From Ignavibacteriota bacterium (GTDB lineage Bacteria; Bacteroidota; Ignavibacteria; Ignavibacteriales; Melioribacteraceae): a stretch of DNA of 64,000 nt. The notes under the pieces were generated by a model. The model saw nothing but the letters and a program-made list of their open reading frames with translations. It had not been told where the DNA came from and made no database searches. Of the stretch, positions 56,110 through 64,000 are shown piece after piece (position 1 is the stretch's first letter; each line of letters opens with the position of its first letter). The position numbers and the translations under genes were made by a program. Where the stretch lies: NCBI GenBank assembly GCA_016713565.1, contig JADJOX010000005.1:124001-188000 (forward strand). The letters are read 5' to 3'.

Positions 56110-57093
56110 TCACCATTTTTGGTGAATGTGTACTTTAATATATTTTTCATAAATATTTCTTATCTGCTTCATAGTAAATTCATCTAAACTAGAAATTTCT
56201 GAAGCGGCAATATTTTCTTTCAATTGTTCTATATTTTTTGCACCGGGAATTGCGCAAGTGACTGATTTATGTTCGAGTATCCATTTCAACGCAAATTGTG
56301 ACAAAGAAAAATTTCGCGGACAAACTTTCTTTATTTCTTCAACAGCATTTAAAGCTAATTTCAAATCAACTCCGGAGAAAGTTTCGCCTATGTCAAACAT
56401 TTCACCCTTTCTATTATAATTGCGGTGATCATTTTCAAGAAATTTGGTCTGTTTGTTAATTTTTCCGGTAAGTAATCCAGAAGCTAAAGGAACCCTAGCA
56501 ATAATGCCGATATTTTTTTTTTCTGCCTGTAAAAAAAATAATTCAGACGGTCTTTGTCTGAACATATTAAAAATAATCTGAACTGTTTGTACATTTGGAA
56601 ATTCCATTGCTTTCAGTGCTTCTTCAACTTTTTCAACACTTACTCCATAATATTTTATTTTTCCTTGCTTTGCAAAATCATCGAGATATTCAAAAACTTC
56701 AGGCATGTAATAAACAGCAGTCGGCGGACAATGAAGTTGAAGTAAGTCCAGCGCATCGACATTTAAATTCTTCAAACTTTGTTCGATAAATTTTTGAAGA
56801 TTGTCTTTAGAATATCCTGAATCGATATGCGGATTAAGTTTTCGTCCGGCCTTTGTAGCAACAATTATTTTATCTTTATATTTTTTTTTAAGCTCGGAAA
56901 TTAATTTTTCACTCTTTCCATTTCCGTAAACATCAGCAGTATCAAAAAAATTTACTCCATTTTCAGCTGCATAGTTTAAGGTTTCAAGTGAGGTTTTATC
57001 ATCAATATTTCCCCAATCGCCGCCAATTGCCCAAGCACCAAAACTAATTTCGGATACTTCCCAGCCTGTTTTCCCAAGTTTTCTGTAATTCAT
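56110..57093 (-). CDS. Aldo/keto reductase
   Basis: A 327-residue aldo/keto reductase starting MNYRKLGKTGWEVSEISFGAW. The catalytic residues are visible as FFDTADVYGNGKSE (Asp, Tyr), VATKAGRK (Lys) and LLQLHCPP (His); AIPGAKNIEQL binds the NADPH phosphate near the end. It probably oxidises or reduces a sugar aldehyde, but the substrate is not evident. It is separated from the LacI gene by 110 bases and could be that regulator's target. Confidence 0.88.
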   Translation of the reverse strand: MNYRKLGKTGWEVSEISFGAWAIGGDWGNIDDKTSLETLNYAAENGVNFFDTADVYGNGKSEKLISELKKKYKDKIIVATKAGRKLNPHIDSGYSKDNLQKFIEQSLKNLNVDALDLLQLHCPPTAVYYMPEVFEYLDDFAKQGKIKYYGVSVEKVEEALKAMEFPNVQTVQIIFNMFRQRPSELFFLQAEKKNIGIIARVPLASGLLTGKINKQTKFLENDHRNYNRKGEMFDIGETFSGVDLKLALNAVEEIKKVCPRNFSLSQFALKWILEHKSVTCAIPGAKNIEQLKENIAASEISSLDEFTMKQIRNIYEKYIKVHIHQKW

Positions 57094-57123
57094 AATTCAG
57101 TGAAGTTAAAAAAATATTTTAAT

Positions 57124-57402
57124 TTATTGGCAAAAATTCTCCAACATTTTTGTTAAAATTATACTAGTTTTTCCGCCCAATATTATTTTACTAAAACAAA
57201 ATAAATTTTTATTTAATATTAATTTTCTCGTAGTATAATTTTCGTCCCATGGAATTTTACAATCATCTAAATTTGATTTTGTCAATGCCGAACTTTTATT
57301 CTTATGATTGTCTAATTTTTTTTCCAATTGTTGCGTGATTAAGAAAATCTGAATAATAAAAATTAGCAGCGGAAAAAGATTGGGTTTATATAAGATTTTC
57401 AT
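57124..57402 (-). CDS. Short hypothetical protein with one hydrophobic segment
   Basis: A 92-codon frame with an N-terminal hydrophobic stretch (about residues 10-24, LFPLLIFIIQIFLI) followed by a polar region with no recognisable motif. It lies 30 bases before the aldo/keto reductase on the same strand. The composition is like the AT-rich background, so it may be chance or the remains of a lost exported protein. Confidence 0.25.
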   Translation of the reverse strand: MKILYKPNLFPLLIFIIQIFLITQQLEKKLDNHKNKSSALTKSNLDDCKIPWDENYTTRKLILNKNLFCFSKIILGGKTSIILTKMLENFCQ

Positions 57403-57563
57403 CTTTCAAGCTTTATAAAAACAATTATATTTGGTTTTAATAAACATATTTAACATTTTGAACAATTGAAACGGTTTTAAAATACTGTTTAGAACAAATT
57501 TTTGCAATAAATATTTTCACATTTATCATTTTTTTTTGAAATGAATCAGCGGGATAATTGAAT

Positions 57564-59018
57564 TTATTTCAACCCCAATTCTTTGCACATTCTGTAAAAA
57601 TTTGACGGTGCCAATCCCAATTTTTCAGCTGCACTCGAGTCGGAGCTTGAAACACTTTTTACGTAAGTTATATATTTTACTCTAAATTCTTTTTCAATTT
57701 CTTTCAACGGCACAATTCTATCGAAATTGATACTATCCAAGTTTTTATTTTCTTTAATTATTCTATGGTTTCTTAAAATCATAGGATTGCTTACATCTTT
57801 TGCTGTTATAATTCCTTGAGTATTTAGTACCAATCTCTGGACAACGTTTCTCAATTCACGCACATTTCCAGGCCATTTATAATTTAATAAAATTTCTTCC
57901 GCTTCAGGTTCAAGAATAGGCATTGGAATTTCAAGATCATTCGTAAAATATTCTAAAAAGTGATAGAATAGATCAAGAATGTCCTTTCCTCTGTATTTGA
58001 GCGGAACTACGTCAATTGGAATTACATTCAGCCTGTAATATAAATCTTCTCTAAATTTACCTTCGCTTACTAATCCAATTATATCTTTATTTGTCGCGGC
58101 AATAATTCTAACGTTTACGGATATATTTTTTGTTCTGCCAATTTTTTCAATTTCACCTTCTTGAATAACGCGCAGCAGTTTCACTTGTGCTGATAAAGGC
58201 AATTCCGCTATTTCGTCTAAAAACAGTGTTCCGTGATCCGCAATTTCGAATAACCCTTGTTTATTTCCCGATGCGCCTGTAAACGATCCCTTCTGATAAC
58301 CGAATAATTCACTTTCAATTAATTCGCCGGGAATACTGCCGCAATTTATGGGCACAAAGTTTTCGTGTTTTCTTTTACTGTTCAAGTGAATATTCCAGGC
58401 AACCAATTCTTTTCCTGTCCCTGAATCTCCGCTGATCAAAATATTTGCGTCGCTCATTGCATATTTTTTGATCATATTTTTTAATTCAATCATAGGAGTT
58501 GATTCACCGATGATTTTTTTTGTTTCCAATAAAGATTCAATATTTTTATTTAAGCGGGTATCAGATTTACTTTTTTGCTTTTCAAGTTTTTTCTTTTCGT
58601 AAGCATTAAAAATGCTTAGAATAAAATCGGTAGGCTGATAAATATAATCTTCAATATTACCAGGGAACTTTGTACAATACCAAAATGCGCCCGATTTAAT
58701 TAAACTATTCGCAAAATTATAATCGGTAATGTTTATTGTCATTTTGGTAATTACGATAATTTGAATAAATCTGTCGCATTCTTTAATTTTTTGAATTAAC
58801 TCCTCTCCTTTCCAGCCGCCGGAAATTTGATAATCTAAAATCACGACATCGCATCTATCGGGGAATTCCTTAATATATTCTATCGCTGCTTTTCCATTCG
58901 AAACAACTCTATCAACATACAATCGGTTTTCATAATATCTTAAAGTATTTTTAACACGCTTAACATCAAACTCTTCATCTTCAACTAATAAAATATTGAT
59001 TTTAGGTTTATCCGACAT
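57564..59018 (-). CDS. Sigma-54-dependent NtrC-type response regulator
   Basis: The receiver domain (about 7-130) has acidic residues Glu13/Asp14, phosphoacceptor Asp62 (VILDYQ) and Lys117. The AAA+ domain has Walker A GDSGTGKE (197-204), the sigma-54 contact loop GSFTGA (244-249, Ser for the usual Ala) and Walker B GTLFLDEIAEL (263-273). A Fis-type helix-turn-helix closes the protein (SSAAEKLGLAPSNFYRMCKELGL). It activates RNA polymerase containing sigma-54 once phosphorylated. It starts eight bases after the histidine kinase gene, its evident partner. Confidence 0.95.
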   Translation of the reverse strand: MSDKPKINILLVEDEEFDVKRVKNTLRYYENRLYVDRVVSNGKAAIEYIKEFPDRCDVVILDYQISGGWKGEELIQKIKECDRFIQIIVITKMTINITDYNFANSLIKSGAFWYCTKFPGNIEDYIYQPTDFILSIFNAYEKKKLEKQKSKSDTRLNKNIESLLETKKIIGESTPMIELKNMIKKYAMSDANILISGDSGTGKELVAWNIHLNSKRKHENFVPINCGSIPGELIESELFGYQKGSFTGASGNKQGLFEIADHGTLFLDEIAELPLSAQVKLLRVIQEGEIEKIGRTKNISVNVRIIAATNKDIIGLVSEGKFREDLYYRLNVIPIDVVPLKYRGKDILDLFYHFLEYFTNDLEIPMPILEPEAEEILLNYKWPGNVRELRNVVQRLVLNTQGIITAKDVSNPMILRNHRIIKENKNLDSINFDRIVPLKEIEKEFRVKYITYVKSVSSSDSSAAEKLGLAPSNFYRMCKELGLK

Positions 59019-59025
59019 TCAGTCC

Positions 59026-60507
59026 TCAGTTTTTAATTTTAATTACAAAATTGCATCCGCCCGAATCTTTATTAAATACATCTAAATCCCAACCGCATCT
59101 TAAAACAGCCATTTGATAAGCAATATAGCATCCATAACCCGAATTGGTATTTTCCATTTTTTTAGTTGTTTTATTTTCAAGAAAAATATTCTTTATCCCT
59201 TGTTCATTTTCCATTAAAAGTTCATTATCAACTCCAACACCGTCGTCTTCAATTGTAACTGTAGTAATGTTTTTCTCTAAGTCAATTTTTGTAGAAACAA
59301 TAATATTAATAAATTTCTTATTTCCATGGTCAATACTGTTTTGAATAAGCGGTTCTACAATTTCCCAAACAACAAATTCATTTACATTTACTTTTGGAAT
59401 TCTTTCATCCAAATTGAGTTTGAATTCAAACATATCATTTTTACTGCTTAAACGTAAAAATATATTATCAATAATAAATTGAATTACTTGATTTATATCC
59501 GTCCTAAACATAGGATTTATTATTGTATTTATTGCTTGATCGTACCATTTCATATCATAAATAATTCTTGATATAAAATTTGAGTAAGTAATTATTTTTT
59601 GTTTTAGTTCATAAATATTTTCCGAATTTGCGCTTCTGACATCTTCCTTTATAAATCCAATAATCTTTTCCGCTTTATGATGTGTATGATAAATTCTTTT
59701 GGTAAACAATGATTCCTTTTCTGCCCGGACTTGGTTTTTGATATTTTCTTCATGTTCTTCAAATAATTTTTGTCTAGCCTCATTCCTTTCTTTTACGGCT
59801 TCAGACGAAACCCAGAAAATAGCCAATAATCCAATAAATATTAATATTGAATATATGATTGATACATTATCAAAATTCTTCGCCACTTCATTTGAAATAA
59901 AATTAAAATTGGGAGTTATTTTCATATACATTACGCCCAAATATTCACCGTCTGGAACAAATGGAACAAGTATATTAAATGTTTCGTTATTATGGAGCTC
60001 GCTGTATATAATTTCGTTTTCCTTCATTGAATCTTTATGACGAAGAAATAAGCCGACTTCGTTTACATATTTTGCATTTTCATATTTGAACGGACTTAAT
60101 TTATTTAAAAGAAATTTATATAAATCAATACCGGAATCAATTACATACAATTTGTTTTCTTTAATAATTATTAAGAAAATACTATTAACGCTTTTCTGCA
60201 ATAATTGCTGCTTAACAATTACATTAAACGATGAAATAATTTTTCTTTCTTCAAGATCATTTACAAATTTCTGAAGAATTAAATTCTCAAATAAAAGTTC
60301 CATACTGGTTGATGTAATAATGGCAAGTCTTTCGGCTGAATGTTTTTGATACCAGTTTTGTGTCTCTTCCAAATATTTGTTAAGAGATGATTTCTGAACA
60401 AATGCCAAAATAATTTGAAACAAAATAAGTACTATAAAAAATACGGTTATGTGTCTGATCTCAAAACCGTACTTAGAAAACTTATTTCTTATTTTATTCT
60501 TTAACAT
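59026..60507 (-). CDS. Membrane sensor histidine kinase with atypical phosphoacceptor region
   Basis: Two membrane spans (about 20-38 and 217-234) enclose a periplasmic domain of about 175 residues. A helical linker (240-270) leads to the kinase core. The ATPase domain is intact: N box EPLIQNSIDHG (385-395), G1 EDDGVGVD (420-427) and G2 NSGYGCY (455-461). The dimerisation helix has RIYHTHHKAEKIIGFI (271-286) instead of the usual SHELRTP H box, so His274, His276 or His277 is the candidate phosphoacceptor. It lies 11 bases after the binding-protein gene and eight before the regulator. No HAMP or PAS domain was seen. Confidence 0.92.
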   Translation of the reverse strand: MLKNKIRNKFSKYGFEIRHITVFFIVLILFQIILAFVQKSSLNKYLEETQNWYQKHSAERLAIITSTSMELLFENLILQKFVNDLEERKIISSFNVIVKQQLLQKSVNSIFLIIIKENKLYVIDSGIDLYKFLLNKLSPFKYENAKYVNEVGLFLRHKDSMKENEIIYSELHNNETFNILVPFVPDGEYLGVMYMKITPNFNFISNEVAKNFDNVSIIYSILIFIGLLAIFWVSSEAVKERNEARQKLFEEHEENIKNQVRAEKESLFTKRIYHTHHKAEKIIGFIKEDVRSANSENIYELKQKIITYSNFISRIIYDMKWYDQAINTIINPMFRTDINQVIQFIIDNIFLRLSSKNDMFEFKLNLDERIPKVNVNEFVVWEIVEPLIQNSIDHGNKKFINIIVSTKIDLEKNITTVTIEDDGVGVDNELLMENEQGIKNIFLENKTTKKMENTNSGYGCYIAYQMAVLRCGWDLDVFNKDSGGCNFVIKIKN

Positions 60508-60518
60508 TTAATTCACAG

Positions 60519-61817
60519 TTATTTAACAAGCATTTTGTCATATAAAATATCCTGAGTCGCCATTTTAACTGCATCTTCAACAGTTATTTTATTCTTAATT
60601 GCTAAGGCAAAATAATGAGCCATAATTTTTGAGTACTTTGTATATTCCGGATGAGCCGGTCGGTAATACCCAATATTATATATTTTTATCAATTCATTTA
60701 TATTAGAATACTTTCTCAGATATTTTTCATCAGAATAGAATTTCTTAATAACCGGAGCAAACCCAGCTTGTTCATAAATTATTTCCTGCGAACTTTCACT
60801 TAAAAGGAATTTAATAAAATCAATTGTTTCTTTTTTATTGTCTGAAAACTTTGGAATCATCAAATTCCAACCACCGAGGGTTGACGCTTTATTACCGTCT
60901 TTAAAATGAGGGATTGGCATAGTTTTCAGCATATTTTCTTTTTCAATATTAATCGGTGAATCTTGAAAATCTTTATTATATGTCTGCCAGCCTCTTATAA
61001 AATAAGCGTCATTATTCAAGAAATATGTAAAGCTTGGAACTTCTGTAAATTCAGTTACTACTTTTGGCGTAAAATTATATTTGTTAACAAAATCAACTAA
61101 AAGTTTAAGTGCTTTTCTAGCTTCATCCGTATTCATATTGAAATTATTTTTTTGAAAGTAATTTGAATCGATGCTGTACAAAAGATCCATGAATACGCAA
61201 ATCAAACCTTCATAATCAGCCGCGGGGAAAATATAAATTGGGTTTGTGATTTTTGAATCCAGCCCTAATTTTATAAAATCTTCCCACGTAATATTTTCCA
61301 AAGAATCGGCTGTAATTTTTCCGTTTAAGAATTTATCAATCAAATCATTGCGGTAATAAAATAATGAAAGAGAAATGTCCAATGGTAATGCTACTAATTC
61401 ATTATTGTAATAACACGACTTTAATGTTTTGTCAAGAATATTATTTTTTTCATCTTCGGTAAAATATTTGTCCAATGGTTCGCACCATCTCGCAAACCTT
61501 TGTGTCCAAATAACATCAACAGCAAGAAGATCGATACCATCTCCTCTTCCTCTTAATGATCTTGCTAATAGTTCTTTTCTATCGTTTGTACTGAAATCAT
61601 AATTAGAGAAGTCAATAGGAATTACTTTTACTTTTCCTTTATTCTGCTGATTATATCTGTCAATTAAAATTTTATGGGCAATAGTTATTCTATCGGCAAA
61701 ATAAATTTCTTTTACGGGGTTAGATGAAGTGGAAATACTTAACAAATAAAATAAAACATAAATTATGGATATAATTAAGAGAAAAGTAAAACCCCATTTT
61801 TGTTTTAATCTAATCAT
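60519..61817 (-). CDS. Membrane-anchored sugar-type solute-binding protein, likely sensor subunit
   Basis: A family 1 extracellular solute-binding protein (UgpB/COG1653 type): DLLAVDVIWTQRFARW, LPLDISLSLFYYRNDLI, WEDFIKLG, FIRGWQTYNKDFQDSP and STLGGWNLMIPKF are typical. The N-terminus has a hydrophobic segment with no lipobox Cys, so it probably stays anchored. I start it at the ATG at 61817 (MIRLKQKWGFTFLL). The frame reaches 61916, but those 33 residues add a second hydrophobic stretch and overlap little else. No ABC permease or ATPase gene is in the window; a histidine kinase follows 11 bases on. Delivery of a bound sugar signal to that kinase is the likely role. Confidence 0.88.
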   Translation of the reverse strand: MIRLKQKWGFTFLLIISIIYVLFYLLSISTSSNPVKEIYFADRITIAHKILIDRYNQQNKGKVKVIPIDFSNYDFSTNDRKELLARSLRGRGDGIDLLAVDVIWTQRFARWCEPLDKYFTEDEKNNILDKTLKSCYYNNELVALPLDISLSLFYYRNDLIDKFLNGKITADSLENITWEDFIKLGLDSKITNPIYIFPAADYEGLICVFMDLLYSIDSNYFQKNNFNMNTDEARKALKLLVDFVNKYNFTPKVVTEFTEVPSFTYFLNNDAYFIRGWQTYNKDFQDSPINIEKENMLKTMPIPHFKDGNKASTLGGWNLMIPKFSDNKKETIDFIKFLLSESSQEIIYEQAGFAPVIKKFYSDEKYLRKYSNINELIKIYNIGYYRPAHPEYTKYSKIMAHYFALAIKNKITVEDAVKMATQDILYDKMLVK

Positions 61818-61904
61818 TAATTCGGAAATATTTAGATGAATTTTATTTGTTAAGAATGAAATTGAAAACAAATTTAACAAAATTTTTCTTTTAAAAATAA
61901 ATAA

Positions 61905-61934
61905 GGTGATCAGCAATTTTACATGCTAATCACC
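61905..61934. terminator. Intrinsic terminator after the T9SS beta-helix gene at the right edge
   Basis: GGTGATCAGCA and TGCTAATCACC pair over 11 bases with one mismatch around an eight-base loop. A T-rich tail follows on the minus strand and CCTTTTTG on the plus strand. It separates the secreted beta-helix gene from the sensor operon. Confidence 0.75.
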
Positions 61935-61957
61935 TTTTTGTAACCTAGTGGGAGGCA

Positions 61958-64000
61958 CTATTTCAATAGCATCATTTTCTTATAAAGTTTAACTTCACCA
62001 GCTTCTAAACCATAGAAATAAACACCTGAGCTCATGTTAATAGCATTAAAATTAACAACATGGGCGCCTGCTTTTAATGGTTTATTTAATAAAGTTGCTA
62101 CTTTTTGACCTAAAACATTATATATATCTAATTTTACATTAGAAGCTTTTCCAATTGAAAAATTAATTTGTGTACTTGGGTTAAATGGATTAGGATAATT
62201 TTGCGATAGTTCATAACCTTGAGGCAGCAGATCATTTTCAATTCCAACTGCTATAGATTTCTTAATAAGCTGTACTAGATCTAAATTTACTCCCGTGCCA
62301 GATAAACCAATAGCGTGAGTACCGGCGGTTAACGGGAAAGCAGCCGATAGTCCAGATAAACCAACTGAATCGGCATCAAAATCATAATCAAAAGTAACTG
62401 CAGTAGAACCGTCAACTAAAACGTTTCCAGACGAAGCACCATCGTAATTTTGATAAAAAGCTTGAACAACATAATCACCGTCGGATGGAGCATTCAAATT
62501 CATCGTTGAACTTCCTCCATTTAAAGCAACAGATTTAAACCATTGAGGAGCCCAAGCAGCGCCTTCAAGAACCGGATTTGCAACTGAATATGCTGTTACA
62601 TCTGCCCCTTTAAGTGTCAGAACAACATCAGTTGTTCCTGCTTTTCTAAGTTCAAATCCACCAAATTTATTATCACACCATGATGCTTTAATTTGAATAA
62701 CATTTGTTCCAGCATTTAAAACCAAAGGTGTTAATGAAGGATTGTCGATAACTTCTTTGAGTTCTTCCTGTTTAACGAGCCACCAACCCCAGTTATTAAT
62801 ATCAAATCCCGCGTTTACAGTAGTATTTGCATCATCATTTCCAAATACATATTGTCCCCAACCTCTTGGATCATGAATTTCAAATCCATTTACAAAAAAG
62901 TTTACACCACTAGTTCCGCGTCCTTTTAAGTTAAGATATAAATTAATATCATATTGTCCAGCTTCGGCTACTTCAAATGTCCATTCAATAAATCCCGAAT
63001 TCATTTCGTAATAAGATAAACCTTGAGCGGTTTTAACTTCAGCACCGTTTGCCACAGTTCCATCTTCAGCTTGTGCTTCGTCAACCAAGTCATAATTTAT
63101 TACATCGCCTGCTAAACTTTCAATATAAGCAACATATTCATCATGATTTGCTTCCCAAATAGCTTTTGATTCAGGAAACCAATTTAAATCACCTAAAGGT
63201 AAGCCATTTGTACTCGCTGTCATTAAACTCGCATTAGTATATTTGAAGTTTTCTGGTAACGGCCAGCTAACGCATTCATAACACTCAACTCCATCAAAAA
63301 CAGGAAGGTTCCAGAACCATTCGTGTGCTGGAGTATTACCAGCTCTCAAGTCCTGGATATTTTGAATCATGTTGGGATAATTTTCAGTGGTATTTGTCGG
63401 CATACCCGGATCAACCCACATTGTATCCAAAATTTTCATAGTTTCATATTTATCAATAAAATCTTCTTTAGCAGGAATTCCTATATATTTCCCAACTAAC
63501 AAAGAATCGGCATAATATGAAGTTAATTCAGGAACTGTATACGCGGCAGTATTAGCGACCAAGAAACGTCTACCTTCTTCGGGTCCATACATAGAAGGTA
63601 AAGCAGATATATTAAAATATCCCGGGAAAGTGGCTCTCGGATCACGACCCGCGCTTGTATAATCTATATAACCTTCTGCGTGCCAAAATCCATTAATAAT
63701 TATATTATTTGCTATATAAGCATCACGCCACCAACTAGCTTGAAGAATAATTCTTCCAACATTTACAAATGTATTGTGAACTATTCTAACATATTTCGCG
63801 GCTCCGCTTTCAATTTGAATTGCTGTAAAACCCAAATTAAAAAATGTACTATTCTCTACAACAACACTCTTTTGATCAGCCCATATAGAAACGCCTCTTC
63901 CTTCCCATTGCTGAGTACTTGGTCTTCCAATTAAATTTCTGAATTTACAATTTGTAATTGTAATATCATTTCCACTGTTTGTAAATGCGATCATTGCGAA
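61958..64000 (-). CDS. Secreted beta-helix protein with CBM-like domains and T9SS sorting domain, 5' end beyond window
   Basis: The open frame runs off the right edge (681 codons visible), so the true start and signal peptide are missing. Visible parts in order are beta-helix repeats (ITITNCKFRNL, VVVENSTFFNLG, AYIANNIIINGFW), the YTNASLMTASTNGLPLGDLNWFP segment shared with the gene at 21118, and a CBM6/35-like beta-sandwich (EAQAEDGTVANG ... GFIEWTFEVAEAGQYDI). A second sandwich (SVALNGGSSTMNLNAPSDGDY) and a T9SS domain (SQNYPNPFNPSTQINF ... KKMMLLK) follow. It probably binds or cuts an insoluble plant glycan at the cell surface. The sensor operon next to it is a candidate regulator. Confidence 0.87.
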   Translation of the reverse strand, partial: FAMIAFTNSGNDITITNCKFRNLIGRPSTQQWEGRGVSIWADQKSVVVENSTFFNLGFTAIQIESGAAKYVRIVHNTFVNVGRIILQASWWRDAYIANNIIINGFWHAEGYIDYTSAGRDPRATFPGYFNISALPSMYGPEEGRRFLVANTAAYTVPELTSYYADSLLVGKYIGIPAKEDFIDKYETMKILDTMWVDPGMPTNTTENYPNMIQNIQDLRAGNTPAHEWFWNLPVFDGVECYECVSWPLPENFKYTNASLMTASTNGLPLGDLNWFPESKAIWEANHDEYVAYIESLAGDVINYDLVDEAQAEDGTVANGAEVKTAQGLSYYEMNSGFIEWTFEVAEAGQYDINLYLNLKGRGTSGVNFFVNGFEIHDPRGWGQYVFGNDDANTTVNAGFDINNWGWWLVKQEELKEVIDNPSLTPLVLNAGTNVIQIKASWCDNKFGGFELRKAGTTDVVLTLKGADVTAYSVANPVLEGAAWAPQWFKSVALNGGSSTMNLNAPSDGDYVVQAFYQNYDGASSGNVLVDGSTAVTFDYDFDADSVGLSGLSAAFPLTAGTHAIGLSGTGVNLDLVQLIKKSIAVGIENDLLPQGYELSQNYPNPFNPSTQINFSIGKASNVKLDIYNVLGQKVATLLNKPLKAGAHVVNFNAINMSSGVYFYGLEAGEVKLYKKMMLLK

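Noticed and set aside
57465..57480. TTGAAACGGTTTTAA as a further LacI-type operator
   Set aside because: Only the centre AAACGGTTT matches; both outer half-site positions differ from CTAAAnCGnTTTAG, and the neighbouring gene is not clearly catabolic.
57536..57572. Inverted repeat at the end of the sigma-54 regulator gene as a terminator
   Set aside because: The 11-bp stem pairs, but neither strand has a T tract after it in the direction of transcription.
1..64000. CRISPR arrays, insertion sequences, prophage, tRNA or rRNA genes
   Set aside because: No regularly spaced repeats, transposase or integrase motifs, terminal inverted repeats or tRNA cloverleaf patterns were recognised when reading both strands.

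Overview
The window is AT-rich, densely coded bacterial DNA, mostly one long carbohydrate-utilisation region read on the minus strand. Three secreted proteins end in the C-terminal sorting domain of the type IX secretion system (T9SS), with the phrase YPNPFNPST and a final run close to SxKMMLLK. Together with a TonB receptor that has no SusD partner, this points to Ignavibacteriota or a close relative in the Bacteroidota/Chlorobiota group. That assignment is inference from protein style; no rRNA or tRNA gene was seen.

Region 1 (1-18.3 kb) looks like one long minus-strand operon starting at 18031: a GH92 alpha-mannosidase, the complete myo-inositol pathway (IolJ, IolB, IolC, IolD, IolA, IolE, IolG), a cytoplasmic GH28, a sodium:solute symporter, GH51, GH27 and an aldose epimerase cut by the window edge. 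Several neighbours overlap or nearly touch. Region 2 (18.3-33.7 kb) holds a LacI regulator, a secreted GH28, a T9SS beta-helix protein, the TonB receptor, an MFS transporter, an MGH1/GH63-like glycosidase, a GH105 unsaturated uronyl hydrolase and an unassigned two-domain exported protein. Near-identical LacI-type operators (CTAAAnCGnTTTAG) stand before three transcription units of regions 1 and 2, so these form one likely pectin / glycosyl-inositol regulon.

Region 3 (33.7-39.2 kb) is a tight operon: a class II aldolase with a degenerate second domain, L-rhamnose mutarotase, two esterases and a Ser-type sulfatase. Next come cutC, monomeric isocitrate dehydrogenase and a T9SS CotH kinase-like protein (39.4-44.3 kb). 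Region 4 (44.3-54.8 kb) handles xylose and hexuronates: a Nudix-HTH regulator, xylB, kdgK and an aldo/keto reductase run left, while xylA, a mannonate oxidoreductase and uxuA run right. Two abutting palindromes lie in the divergent promoter. A GH10 xylanase and a frameshifted DUF6807 gene follow, then a second LacI regulator and another aldo/keto reductase.

Region 5 (57.5-64 kb) has an apparent three-component sensor: a membrane-anchored sugar-binding protein with no ABC permease, a two-pass histidine kinase and a sigma-54 response regulator. It sits beside a second, CBM-bearing T9SS beta-helix protein that runs off the right edge. Extracellular T9SS and periplasmic enzymes would cut plant-type glycans. 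The TonB receptor, MFS carrier and SSS symporter would import the pieces, and cytoplasmic enzymes would take inositol, xylose, glucuronate and probably rhamnose-type sugars into central metabolism.
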